Source: Fibrobacterota bacterium (GTDB taxonomy: Bacteria > Fibrobacterota > Fibrobacteria > UBA11236). From it: DNA of 64,000 nt. A model generated the notes under the pieces. That model was not told where the DNA came from. It saw nothing but the letters and a program-made list of their open reading frames with translations, and did no database searches. Shown here in pieces: positions 16,895-25,128 of this stretch. Each line of letters opens with the position of its first letter. Position 1 is the first letter of the stretch. A program made the translations under genes and the position numbers. The stretch covers positions 1 to 64,000 of the forward strand of contig JAQBPN010000036.1 of assembly GCA_028287505.1 (NCBI GenBank), in the 5' to 3' direction.

Positions 16895-17812
16895 ATGGAG
16901 ACATCGCTGCAAATCCTGATGGAGGGCCTCATCGATTATGCGGGTCTGTTCCCGCCCGCTTCCCTGGATATGGACGCGGCGGTGCGCAACTACGCCTCGT
17001 ACGCAAGGAGTCCGCAGGCGGCGTGGCTGGGACGCTTCGTGCTTCCGGTTTCGCGCCTCGGGGAATTCTCCGCGACCGCCGCCGCCCTCCCCGCGCCGGA
17101 TTCCCGGGAACGGGAATGGCGGTTGAGCGCCTTGGCCGGAAGCGATTTGACGAGGGATTTGGCGGCCATCGGAGCATTCAACCGGAACGCCTCGACCGCG
17201 CGGGCCGGAGAGATCGGGGCGCAGAAAGCCGTCGTCGACGTCCTGGAAATGAAAGCGGACGGCGCGGAGGCCATCCAGGCCGCCATGGAGGAAATCCCCT
17301 CCTCCCTCACGCCTTATTTCGAGATTCCCATCCAGGACGATCCCGCCCCCCTGATCGCCGCCATCGCCCGGGCCGGAGGACGCGCCAAGGTACGTACCGG
17401 AGGCGTTACCCCAGCCGTTTTCCCATCCCCCTGCGCCCTGGCCCGTTTCATATCGGCCTGCGCCCGGGCGGGAGTCCCGTTCAAGGCCACGGCCGGATTG
17501 CACCATCCCGTGCGATCGGCGCGGCGCCTGACCTATGAACCGGACAGCGCGGAAACCATCATGCACGGCTTCCTGAACGTTTTCCTGGCCTCCGCCTTCG
17601 CCGCCAAAGGGATGGATGCGGAGACCGTCAACGCCTTGCTCCAGGAGGAATCGCCCGGGGCTTTCGCGTTCCGGGGAGAAGAGGTGGCCTGGCGGGGCCA
17701 TCGGATCGATGCCTCACAATTGAGAACTTCGCGCCGGAACTTCTCCATCGCGTTCGGATCCTGTTCCTTCGATGAACCCAAAACGGATTTGCTGGAGGCG
17801 GGCTTGCTATGA
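16895..17812 (+). CDS. Conserved-looking protein of unknown function between hmgA and fahA
   Basis: This 305-aa protein has no signal peptide or membrane segment, so it is cytosolic. It has no motif that I recognise. It starts METSLQILMEGLIDYAGLFP, has alternating strand/helix character, and two blocks that look conserved: AKVRTGGVTPAVFPS (about 166-180) and FKATAGLHHPVR (about 199-210). The latter resembles a TIM-barrel-like phosphate or carboxylate pocket. It starts 2 nt after hmgA and overlaps fahA by 4 nt (ATGA), so it is made in step with both. The operon lacks a maleylacetoacetate isomerase, and this gene occupies exactly that position. A non-orthologous isomerase is my leading inference; a chaperone or regulatory role is possible. 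Confidence 0.85.
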   Translation: METSLQILMEGLIDYAGLFPPASLDMDAAVRNYASYARSPQAAWLGRFVLPVSRLGEFSATAAALPAPDSREREWRLSALAGSDLTRDLAAIGAFNRNASTARAGEIGAQKAVVDVLEMKADGAEAIQAAMEEIPSSLTPYFEIPIQDDPAPLIAAIARAGGRAKVRTGGVTPAVFPSPCALARFISACARAGVPFKATAGLHHPVRSARRLTYEPDSAETIMHGFLNVFLASAFAAKGMDAETVNALLQEESPGAFAFRGEEVAWRGHRIDASQLRTSRRNFSIAFGSCSFDEPKTDLLEAGLL

Positions 17813-19185
17813 CACTCCGTATCGATGCCACCCATGACGCCGCTTTGCGGAGCTGGGTGGATTCCGCAAACCCCGCCGCAAGCGATTTCCCGATCCAGAA
17901 CCTGCCTTTCGGAATCTTCCGCCGGCGGGGCGGCCCGGATGCGCCCCATGGCGGCATCGCCATCGGAGATCGGATCCTGGATCTGCCGGCTTGCCTTGCG
18001 GCGGGACTCTTCACCGGCCTTGCGGTCCAAGCCGCGGGAGCCTGCGGAGAGACGTCGCTCAACGCCCTGTTGACCCTTGGCCGCGGATGCTGGTCGGACC
18101 TGCGCAGGCAGGCGAGCGGTCTGTTGCGGGAAGGCGATACCCGCATCCGGCTCCATGCCGATTGGGAAACGCGCCTGCTTCTCCCCATGGGCGATGCGGA
18201 ACTTTTCCTGCCCGCCGCCATCGGCGACTATACGGATTTCTACGCCTCCGTATTCCACGCCACCAACGTGGGCGGACTCTTCCGCCCCGATCAGCCATTG
18301 CTGCCCAACTACAAGCATCTGCCCATCGGCTATCACGGCCGCGCCTCTTCCATCGTGGTAAGCGGCACGCCCGTGCGCCGTCCCAGCGGCCAGAGCAAGG
18401 CCGATGACGCGCCGGACCCGGTATTCGGCCCCAGCAAGGTGCTCGACTATGAAGTGGAAGCCGGGTTCCTGGTGGGCCCGGGAAACCGCCTGGGCGAACC
18501 CATCGCCATCGGGGACGCGGAGGATCATCTGTTCGGCATGTGCCTCCTCAACGATTGGTCCGCGCGCGACATCCAGAAATGGGAGTACCAGCCGCTGGGC
18601 CCCTTCCTGGCCAAGAGCTTCGCCACCTCCCTCTCCCCTTGGGTCGTGACCTTGGACGCCCTGGAACCTTATCGCGTCCCGGCCTTTGCCCGTCCCGGAG
18701 GCGATCCAGCCGTCCTGCCCCATCTGGATCAAGCGGCCCAGGCCCGCCGCGCCGGCCTGAACGCCACGTTCGAACTCTTTCTCTCCACGCCCAAGATGCG
18801 CGAAAACGGTACGGCCCCTTTCCGCTTGAGCCGCGCGAACAGCCGCGACCTGTATTGGACCCCGGGACAGATGCTTGCCCATCACGCCAGCAACGGCTGC
18901 AACCTCCGCCCCGGCGACCTGCTCGGATCGGGAACCCTTTCCGGGCCCGCCAAGGAAAACGAAGGCTGCCTGTTGGAGCTGAACCGGGGCGGCAAAGAGC
19001 CCATCTCCCTGCCCGACGGAGAAACCCGCCGCTTCCTGTTGGACGGGGACGAAGTGATCCTGAAGGGGTATTGCGAAGCCGAAGGATTCGCGCGCATAGG
19101 CTTGGGGGAATGCCGGGGCTTGATTCTGCCCGCTTTGGCTCCCGCTGCGGCGGCTGCCGGAAAGATTCCGCGCGGTCCGGCATGA
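17809..19185 (+). CDS. fahA: Fumarylacetoacetase
   Basis: This enzyme hydrolyses fumarylacetoacetate to fumarate and acetoacetate, the last step of tyrosine degradation. The 458-aa product has the full two-domain FAH architecture. The N-terminal part has PFGIFRRRGG. The catalytic part has GDYTDFYASVFHATNVG, PIGYHGRASSIVVSGTPVRR, the metal-ligand segment LDYEVEAGF (Glu, Glu) and LLNDWSARDIQKWEYQPLGP with its Asp and Lys. Its ATG overlaps the stop of the unknown protein by 4 nt. phhA follows after 21 nt. Confidence 0.96.
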   Translation: MTLRIDATHDAALRSWVDSANPAASDFPIQNLPFGIFRRRGGPDAPHGGIAIGDRILDLPACLAAGLFTGLAVQAAGACGETSLNALLTLGRGCWSDLRRQASGLLREGDTRIRLHADWETRLLLPMGDAELFLPAAIGDYTDFYASVFHATNVGGLFRPDQPLLPNYKHLPIGYHGRASSIVVSGTPVRRPSGQSKADDAPDPVFGPSKVLDYEVEAGFLVGPGNRLGEPIAIGDAEDHLFGMCLLNDWSARDIQKWEYQPLGPFLAKSFATSLSPWVVTLDALEPYRVPAFARPGGDPAVLPHLDQAAQARRAGLNATFELFLSTPKMRENGTAPFRLSRANSRDLYWTPGQMLAHHASNGCNLRPGDLLGSGTLSGPAKENEGCLLELNRGGKEPISLPDGETRRFLLDGDEVILKGYCEAEGFARIGLGECRGLILPALAPAAAAAGKIPRGPA

Positions 19186-19206
19186 TGCGGATCACTTGAG
19201 GCAGGC

Positions 19207-20049
19207 ATGGAACAACGCCCGGACTACACCATCGATCAGCCCATCGCGAGCTATACCGCCGCCGATCACGCCACCTGGCGCACCCTCTTCGAACATCAGG
19301 CCTCGTTGCTGCCCGGGCGCGCCTGCGATGAATTCCTGCGCGGCCTGAAGGGGCTGGGAGTGGCCGCCGACGGCATCCCCGACTTCAACCGCCTATCGGA
19401 CATCCTGGGCAAGGCCACCGGCTGGGCCATCGTCGCCGTGCCCGGCCTGGTCCCGGACGACGTGTTCTTCGGGCATCTGGCCAACCGCCGCTTCCCCGTA
19501 ACCTGGTGGATACGCAAGCCCGAACAGATGGACTACCTCCAGGAACCGGACGTCTTCCACGACATCTACGGCCACGTGCCCCTCCTGATGAATCCGGTAT
19601 TCGCCGACTACATGCAGGCCTACGGGCAAGGCGGCGTGAAGGCCCAACGCCTGGGGGAGATCACCCACCTGGCCCGGCTCTACTGGTACACGGTTGAGTT
19701 CGGCCTCATCCGGGACGCCTCCGCCGCCGGCGGACTGCGCATCTACGGTTCCGGCATCCTCTCCTCCAAGTCCGAGTCCATCTATTGCCTGGACAGCCGC
19801 GGACCCAATCGCATCGGATTCGATTTACTGCGGGTGATGCGGACCAAGTACCGGATCGATACGTTTCAGAAAACCTATTTCGTGATCGATAGCTTCGAGG
19901 ATTTGTTCGCGGCCACGCGGCCGGATTTCCGCCCGTTCTATGAGCGCCTGCACGGGGTGCAGGACCTGGGGGCGGGGGAAGTCGCGGACGGGGATCGGGT
20001 GCTGACGCGGGGAACGGGCGAAGGCTGGGGGCACAGCGAGGACGTGTGA
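19207..20049 (+). CDS. phhA: Phenylalanine 4-monooxygenase
   Basis: This tetrahydropterin-dependent iron hydroxylase converts phenylalanine to tyrosine using O2. The 280-aa chain matches the bacterial, monomeric length. Iron ligands are visible as PDVFHDIYGHVP (two His) and YWYTVEFGLI (Glu). GAGG precedes the ATG. It closes the operon and feeds tyrosine into it; an aminotransferase (Tyr to 4-hydroxyphenylpyruvate) and a pterin-4a-carbinolamine dehydratase are not in the window and must be supplied from elsewhere. Confidence 0.95.
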   Translation: MEQRPDYTIDQPIASYTAADHATWRTLFEHQASLLPGRACDEFLRGLKGLGVAADGIPDFNRLSDILGKATGWAIVAVPGLVPDDVFFGHLANRRFPVTWWIRKPEQMDYLQEPDVFHDIYGHVPLLMNPVFADYMQAYGQGGVKAQRLGEITHLARLYWYTVEFGLIRDASAAGGLRIYGSGILSSKSESIYCLDSRGPNRIGFDLLRVMRTKYRIDTFQKTYFVIDSFEDLFAATRPDFRPFYERLHGVQDLGAGEVADGDRVLTRGTGEGWGHSEDV

Positions 20050-20059
20050 ATGCCGGCGC

Positions 20060-20446
20060 TCAGACGGGCTGAACCAGATTGATAAGGTTGCCGCAAGTGT
20101 CCTCGAACAGGACCGTCGTGATCGGGCCCATGGCCACCGGTTCTCCCCTGAAAACCACCCCGGCCTCCTTCAAGCGGCGATATTCGGAATGGATATCGCT
20201 GGTTATGAAAGCCGTGGCCGGGATTCCCGCGGCAAACAGGGCTTTCTGAAAAACCTGGGCGGGGGGAAAGCTCAAAGGTTCGAGAACCAATTCCACGCCT
20301 GCGACGCCATCCGGCGAGGCGACGGTCAGCCATCGGAACGGACCCATGGGCAGATCCGTTTTCTTCTCGAATCCAAGCTTGGACGTGTAGAACTTCAAGG
20401 CGGTTTCCTGGTTCTCGACCATCACGCTGGCCAGCTTGATTTGCAT
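20060..20446 (-). CDS. VOC/glyoxalase-family protein
   Basis: This 128-aa single-domain vicinal-oxygen-chelate protein starts QIKLASVMVENQETALKFYT, with TSKLGFEKKTDLPMGPFRWL and the closing VLFEDTCGNLINLVQP typical of glyoxalase/bleomycin-resistance-like proteins. GGAG lies upstream of the ATG. It is convergent with phhA. Substrate unknown. Confidence 0.85.
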   Translation of the reverse strand: MQIKLASVMVENQETALKFYTSKLGFEKKTDLPMGPFRWLTVASPDGVAGVELVLEPLSFPPAQVFQKALFAAGIPATAFITSDIHSEYRRLKEAGVVFRGEPVAMGPITTVLFEDTCGNLINLVQPV

Positions 20447-20484
20447 GTTCGACTCCGGTTAAGGTGGCTCGGATAAATATAAGC

Positions 20485-21132
20485 CTATTTCCAGGCCGGG
20501 AAATCCCCTTCCTTGGCCAACCCCAGCATCCGCGCTTCCAACTCCTCTTTGAAGATCTCGCTCTTGCCCTCATAGCGCAAGGGCTCCCCCACGAACACGT
20601 CCACGAAATGCGGTACCAGAATGCCTTCGCCCTTGGGCAAGGATTTGCCCAGGCCATGCATGAAAATGGGGATCACGGGCATCTCCGGAAACCGTTTGCC
20701 CAGCTTGCAAATGCCCGACTTGAAGCCGCTGATGCTTTCCGGTTCGCCGCGGGTGCCCTCGGGGAAGAATATCAGGATGTCTCCCCGGGCGAGCGCCTGG
20801 TAGCAAGGCTCCAGGGGATCGCTGTCGGGAGCGCCGTCCGCTTTCTTTCTGCGGATGGGGATGATGCCGATAATGCTCAACGAGAACCAGGCCAGCAGGC
20901 CGTTGCGGAGAAAATAATCGGCCGCCGCCACGGGCCGAACTTTCCGCAGCAGACGCAGAGGCATCATGGTAATCAGGACCATGGTGTCCAGGTGGCTGTT
21001 GTGGTTGGCGGCGAGCACGGCCGGACCTTGGGTGGGCAGCAATTCCCGGCGGCGGATGTTGAGCCCCAGGATCACCATGATGATGGGCCGGATGATGCAC
21101 AGGAAGAAAAGCAGGCGCAGGAAGGCGGACAT
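20485..21132 (-). CDS. 1-acyl-sn-glycerol-3-phosphate acyltransferase (PlsC-like)
   Basis: This 215-aa membrane-associated acyltransferase has the catalytic motif NHNSHLD (HX4D) and the substrate-binding motif FPEGTRGEP. It begins with a hydrophobic anchor (LRLLFFLCIIRPIIMVILGL). It would acylate lysophosphatidic acid to phosphatidic acid. It is the third gene of a lipid module and starts 8 nt after the CdsA-like gene, so it likely makes the substrate for that enzyme. Confidence 0.88.
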   Translation of the reverse strand: MSAFLRLLFFLCIIRPIIMVILGLNIRRRELLPTQGPAVLAANHNSHLDTMVLITMMPLRLLRKVRPVAAADYFLRNGLLAWFSLSIIGIIPIRRKKADGAPDSDPLEPCYQALARGDILIFFPEGTRGEPESISGFKSGICKLGKRFPEMPVIPIFMHGLGKSLPKGEGILVPHFVDVFVGEPLRYEGKSEIFKEELEARMLGLAKEGDFPAWK

Positions 21133-21140
21133 GCGGGCGC

Positions 21141-22097
21141 TCAGTAGTGGTAGTAGTAGATGAAGTGGAAGAACAGAGGCGCCGCATAGGTGAGGCTATC
21201 GATCCTGTCCAGGATGCCGCCGTGCCCCGGCAGGCTGGCGCCCGTGTCCTTGACGCCCAGGTCCCGCTTGATGGCGGAGATGGTGACGTCGCCCAGGAAG
21301 CCGCCCACGGAAATGATGGTGCCGGCCAGGATGGACTCCCAGCGCGTCAGGGGCGTCAGCAGGGGAGCGAGGAAGAACGCCAGCGCCAGCGTGGTTGCGA
21401 ATCCGCCCAGGAAGCCTTCCCAGGTTTTGTTGGGGCTCACCGAGGGCGTGATCTTGTGCTTGCCGAAGGATTTGCCCCACACGTATTGGGACACGTCGTT
21501 GAACTGGGTCAGGAATACCAGGTACAGCAACAGGGCCGGGCCGCCGCCGGCGGGATTGCCCGCGGAAGGCAGCACCAGGAGATAGGCCATATGGCCCAGG
21601 GAGAAAACCGTGATCATCATGCCCCAATGCAAGGTGCCCGCCGATCGCAGGAAATCCTCGGTATCCCCTATCGCCACCATGCGGATATTGAGGATGAAGA
21701 ACATGTACACGGGGATGAAAATGATGAACATCCCGTACCACTCCAGGCCGATCCACAGGAATTGGAACGGGATGGCCAGGTAGGCCCAGAACAGCACGCG
21801 ATGATGGGCCCGGCGGGTGGGAACCATCGACAGGTATTCCTTGAGGGCCAGGAAGCTGAGGAAGGCGATGAACACGAGCGAGATGCGCTTGTTGATGGTC
21901 ACCGCCAGACAGAACACCGTGGCCATCACCCACCAGGTGCGCACGCGCATGGACAGTTCGCCGAAGTCCTTGCCGGGCTTGGCCATTTTCAGGATCGCGA
22001 CGATAATGGTGGCGAGCACCAGGATGCCGACGATGCCGCCCATGGCCCAGAGCACGTTCGGGGAGAAACGCGAGAGGAAGTTCGAAAGGTAGGTCAT
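21141..22097 (-). CDS. Phosphatidate cytidylyltransferase (CdsA/YnbB-like)
   Basis: This 318-aa polytopic membrane protein makes CDP-diacylglycerol from phosphatidate and CTP. The CdsA signature is visible near the C-terminus: SAIKRDLGVKDTGASLPGHG followed by GILDRIDSL. The QFNDVSQYVWGKSFGKHK and SPNKTWEGFLGG segments are also characteristic. ATG 22097 overlaps the stop of the CDP-alcohol transferase gene (ATGA). An upstream alternative start at 22178 lies wholly inside that gene. The gene order CDP-alcohol transferase, CdsA, PlsC resembles the ynbAB type of accessory phospholipid module. Confidence 0.9.
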   Translation of the reverse strand: MTYLSNFLSRFSPNVLWAMGGIVGILVLATIIVAILKMAKPGKDFGELSMRVRTWWVMATVFCLAVTINKRISLVFIAFLSFLALKEYLSMVPTRRAHHRVLFWAYLAIPFQFLWIGLEWYGMFIIFIPVYMFFILNIRMVAIGDTEDFLRSAGTLHWGMMITVFSLGHMAYLLVLPSAGNPAGGGPALLLYLVFLTQFNDVSQYVWGKSFGKHKITPSVSPNKTWEGFLGGFATTLALAFFLAPLLTPLTRWESILAGTIISVGGFLGDVTISAIKRDLGVKDTGASLPGHGGILDRIDSLTYAAPLFFHFIYYYHY

Positions 22098-22702
22098 GCA
22101 GCTCCCATGGCCAGGGCCTTGCGGGCCCGGTTGATCAAGGTCCAAAGGGAAATCGCCGCCAGCAGGGCGAAGCACCACGGCAGCCAGGGTCCCGGCTTGA
22201 GGCCAAGCCCCAAAGCCAGGGCCAGTAAGCCGAATGCGAAGGCGCGATCGCTTTTTCCGAAAGGTCCGTCATAGCGCCGGTCGGCGCCGATCTGCACGGC
22301 CACCACGCCCATCATCTCCACCATAATGGCCAATGCCACCACGGCCACCACTCCCGCCGCGGGCACGCCCGGCACCCAGGCCAGGGGCAGGTAAAGCGCG
22401 CTGTCCGATGCCACGTCGCCCATCTCGTTCAAGACGGCGCCCAAGCGGCTCTTCATGGCGAACTCGCGGGCCAGCATGCCGTCCACGGCGTTCAGGGCCA
22501 TGCGGATGAACAGGATGGCGGGAAGGCAGAGCAAGGGCCAGGACTGATCGGGACGATAGGCGATGGCGGCCCCTCCCAGGGCCGAAAGCAGAAAGGCCCC
22601 TATGGTCACCTGATTGGCGGTGATGCCGGCCTTGGCCATGCCTCCCACCAGGGGCCGCAAAAGGTTTTGGAAGGCCGGTTTGAGCTGGTAAATGCTGGGC
22701 AT
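22094..22702 (-). CDS. CDP-alcohol phosphatidyltransferase family protein
   Basis: This 202-aa membrane protein of the PgsA/PssA/YnbA superfamily joins a CDP-diacylglycerol phosphatidyl group to an alcohol. The motif reads DGMLAREFAMKSRLG followed by AVLNEMGDVASD. The usual DGxxAR(x8)Gx3Dx3D is present except that the penultimate Asp is Asn. ATG 22702 is selected for AAGGAG 8 nt upstream and because PSIYQLKPAFQNLL then runs straight into the domain. The acceptor alcohol cannot be deduced. It is first in the three-gene lipid module. Confidence 0.85.
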   Translation of the reverse strand: MPSIYQLKPAFQNLLRPLVGGMAKAGITANQVTIGAFLLSALGGAAIAYRPDQSWPLLCLPAILFIRMALNAVDGMLAREFAMKSRLGAVLNEMGDVASDSALYLPLAWVPGVPAAGVVAVVALAIMVEMMGVVAVQIGADRRYDGPFGKSDRAFAFGLLALALGLGLKPGPWLPWCFALLAAISLWTLINRARKALAMGAA

Positions 22703-22797
22703 CGCTATGACTCCTTCACCTTGGAATAGGACGAATGTCGGGCGCGCTTGGGTAATGCCCGGAAAAGCATAGCAAAACCGCCGGGTCCGTTCCGGAT

Positions 22798-22957
22798 TTA
22801 ATGCCGCCCGGGACGCAAGTAATGGATATCCCACTCGGATTCGCCGATTTTCCGGAAACCATGCCGCGCATAGAATCCATTCGCATCGCTGCCCCGCAGG
22901 GCATTCAGCTTGATGGGAAACCCCGCGGCATCCGCCTCCGCGAAAACGGTTTCAGGG
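22798..22957 (-). pseudogene. GNAT acetyltransferase 3'-end remnant
   Basis: Reading the minus strand from about 22957 to the TAA at 22798-22800 gives about 52 codons with the unmistakable end of a GNAT N-acetyltransferase: AAGFPIKLNALRGSDANGFY, then ARHGFRKIGESEWDIHYLRP. No start codon or upstream acetyl-CoA-binding part exists in this frame; the preceding bases belong to the lipoprotein gene. It is best read as the stump of a gene whose 5' portion was removed by a rearrangement at the lipoprotein gene's 3' end. Confidence 0.7.
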
Positions 22958-23683
22958 CAGCTCCGCCCCGTCGAAATCGAACATGAATTTTCCGAGGTAG
23001 ACCTTCAGTTTGTGGCTGCCGCGATTCCGGATTTCCGTGGTCGCGTCGAAATCGAAGTTGTTCGTATCCGCATAGCCGGACGTGAACGCTCCGTCGTCCA
23101 GGGAATAGCGGCCCCACTCGACGACGTACGGATCTTCCCGGGAGGAGGATTTGAAATCCACGTTGTTCGCCAGGTACATCCCGTTGCCGATGTCGATTTG
23201 GATTATTTTGTAACACCTGTCGCAGGGTTTCAGATATCCATTGTCCCACTCCGCCGAGTATGCGTATAGGGAATCGCCCAGGTTCGTGCGGCTGAGCCGG
23301 ATGGAATGGTAATAGGCGAGGATGCTCCCGAAGTCGACGGAGTCATCGTATTCCATGCCGCCATACGCGTACCTCAGCCTGACCGCCGCGATGGAATCGA
23401 AAGCCCGGGTGGAGTCGACGAGATCCGTGAAGCAGAATCTCGATCGGGGACAGTGGTAAATGCTGTCGATCTCAAGGGAATCCCCGGACGCAAAGGTCAC
23501 GGTCACCTTCGAAACCTTCCCCCGGAATTCTTCACCCATGATGAGAGCCAGGGACTTGCCTCGATTGTTGTAATTCAGGGAAAGGTAAGGTGTATAGGGC
23601 GGCTTGCTTTCCATGAAATCCGTCAAACAACCGGAAACCAGCGTACAGATCAGAATCGAAGCCAACGGAAGCGGGTACTTCAT
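22952..23683 (-). CDS. Lipoprotein of unknown function
   Basis: The 243-aa product begins MKYPLPLASILICTLVSGCL, a signal peptide with lipobox LVSGC. The rest is beta-rich, with Tyr/Asp-rich strands and two Cys pairs (CPRSRFC about residue 78 and CDRC about 155). No family recognised. It ends on the junction with the GNAT remnant. AT content is higher than in surrounding enzymes, so recent acquisition is possible. Confidence 0.7.
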   Translation of the reverse strand: MKYPLPLASILICTLVSGCLTDFMESKPPYTPYLSLNYNNRGKSLALIMGEEFRGKVSKVTVTFASGDSLEIDSIYHCPRSRFCFTDLVDSTRAFDSIAAVRLRYAYGGMEYDDSVDFGSILAYYHSIRLSRTNLGDSLYAYSAEWDNGYLKPCDRCYKIIQIDIGNGMYLANNVDFKSSSREDPYVVEWGRYSLDDGAFTSGYADTNNFDFDATTEIRNRGSHKLKVYLGKFMFDFDGAELP

Positions 23684-23717
23684 CGCGCTTCAGAATGTAC
23701 TCAAAATCAGGGTGTAT

Positions 23718-23990
23718 TCAGTCCCGGGAAGGCCTGGGGCCCGGTCGTTTGGGAACGAGCATCTCCAGGTAATCCATTTCTTCGGTCAAGGATGCGAAGG
23801 CCTCGATCGTTTTCGCCTTCGCTTCCCGCACCCCGCGGTTGTAAAAGAAAGGCGCGATTTCCTTTTCGATGAAGTCCAGGAGCATCGCGGCCGGAAGCTC
23901 GCCCAACTCCTCGTCCCGTTCATCCTGGAAGAACTGCCTGATCTTGTCCACGATCTGCGCACGCTCTTCCTTCAACGTATCGTCTTTCAT
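23718..23990 (-). CDS. DUF2164 family protein
   Basis: This 90-aa protein carries FFQDERDEELGELPAAMLLD and FFYNRGVREAKAK, the conserved blocks of DUF2164. Function is unknown in the family. AGGGG precedes the ATG. The gene starts 9 nt after the frameshifted repeat gene. Confidence 0.85.
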   Translation of the reverse strand: MKDDTLKEERAQIVDKIRQFFQDERDEELGELPAAMLLDFIEKEIAPFFYNRGVREAKAKTIEAFASLTEEMDYLEMLVPKRPGPRPSRD

Positions 23991-23999
23991 TTTCGACCC

Positions 24000-24544
24000 C
24001 TATTTCCCCTGCAGAGCGCCCTGAAATCGGAATAGGCCCTCATCCGTCCCGGCGTATACATCGGCTCCCATTACGGCAAGCGACCGGATGTTCAGCTCCG
24101 ACATGCCCGTGCCCAAGGGCGACCAGGAACCTGCGGTATCAGCGTAGCGATAGATGCCGGACGCCGACCCCGCGAAGATGCATTGCGGGCCCGCGGCAAG
24201 GGCTTTCACGTACTGGGCATTGAAAGAGTAATGAATGTGTCGACATCGAGGACGTTCTTCCATGTCGCGCCGTTATCCGCAGAGCGGTTCAAGGTGTACA
24301 GCGCTCCGGAGTATACCATCCTCCCGCTGCCTGCCAGGGATTGCACTTCCCCGCCATCGACCCGCTCCCAAGTGGCTCCCTTGTCGGCGGAGCGATAGAC
24401 TCCGCTATCGGTTCCGGCGAAGAAATACTTCCCCTGGAAAAGCAGGGCATTGACCTGCGCTTTTCCCGGTTCGGCCACCGTGGCCCAATCGGCCCGGGAG
24501 AGTGGGGCGAACATGATGCATGCGAATGCCAAGAGGCGGAACAT
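24000..24544 (-). pseudogene. Secreted BNR/Ycf48-like repeat protein, frameshifted
   Basis: ATG 24544 opens a signal peptide (MFRLLAFACIMFAPLSRA) followed by beta-propeller-type repeats (GKYFFAGTDSGVYRSADKGA, then TWERVDGG). The frame breaks near 24220-24245: frame one ends at 24206 after TWKNVLDVDTFITL. The continuation (YSFNAQYVKALAAGPQCIFA, then GSASGIYRYAD and VYAGTDEGLFRF) is in another frame and runs to the stop at 24000. The two parts join naturally into one repeat protein of about 180 residues. A one-base indel, real or a sequencing error, is the simplest explanation. Confidence 0.7.
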
Positions 24545-24603
24545 GGGTGCCGGCATGCCGGAAATAATAGTCACTTACCCGCGGTCAACCCAGCGCGGCT
24601 TGT

Positions 24604-25128
24604 CTAGGCTTTGGAAAAGAGGGCCGCCATCTTGTCCAGGCTCTGGTTCAATCCCATTTCCGCGAATTTGCCGATTTGGATATCGGGCGTGGGCAGGCCG
24701 TATTGCGTCATGGTCATTTCCGTCCGCTCGCCCAGGGACTTGAAGACGATGACCGTGCGGGTATCCTGCGGAAATTCCGGAGGCATCCCCACAGCCGCAG
24801 GGTCGATGCGCTTGCCATCCTTATCGGCAAGGTTCTGAATGTATTCAATCCGTTGCATGGGCACGATTTTTTGATAGACCCAGATACTGAAGAAGTCCTG
24901 GCCCTGCGGGGAACGCATGCACACCAGGGAGGTTCCGCCCTCGCGGAAATCCAATTCGCAGGAGGGCGATGTGAACTTGTCCGGTCCCCACCACCGCATC
25001 AGGAGTTGGGGATCGGTCCAGGCCTTCCACACAAGCCCGACCGGAGCGTCGAAAAGGCGGGTTACGGTGAGGTCGCGTTTCTTCGGCGTGCCGGAGGCTT
25101 GGGGCATGGGATTCTTCCTATCCGTCAT
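24604..25128 (-). CDS. SRPBCC / AHSA1-domain protein
   Basis: The 174-aa product shows the START-like fold signature of Activator of Hsp90 ATPase homologue proteins: LTVTRLFDAPVGLVWKAWTD followed by LMRWWGPDKFTSPSCELDFR, with FKSLGERTEMTMTQYG near the end. These proteins bind small hydrophobic ligands. Its first 11 bases overlap the preceding VOC gene, a pairing (PhnB-like VOC plus AHSA1) seen repeatedly in bacteria. No clear Shine-Dalgarno; ATG 25107 is an alternative start. Confidence 0.85.
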   Translation of the reverse strand: MTDRKNPMPQASGTPKKRDLTVTRLFDAPVGLVWKAWTDPQLLMRWWGPDKFTSPSCELDFREGGTSLVCMRSPQGQDFFSIWVYQKIVPMQRIEYIQNLADKDGKRIDPAAVGMPPEFPQDTRTVIVFKSLGERTEMTMTQYGLPTPDIQIGKFAEMGLNQSLDKMAALFSKA

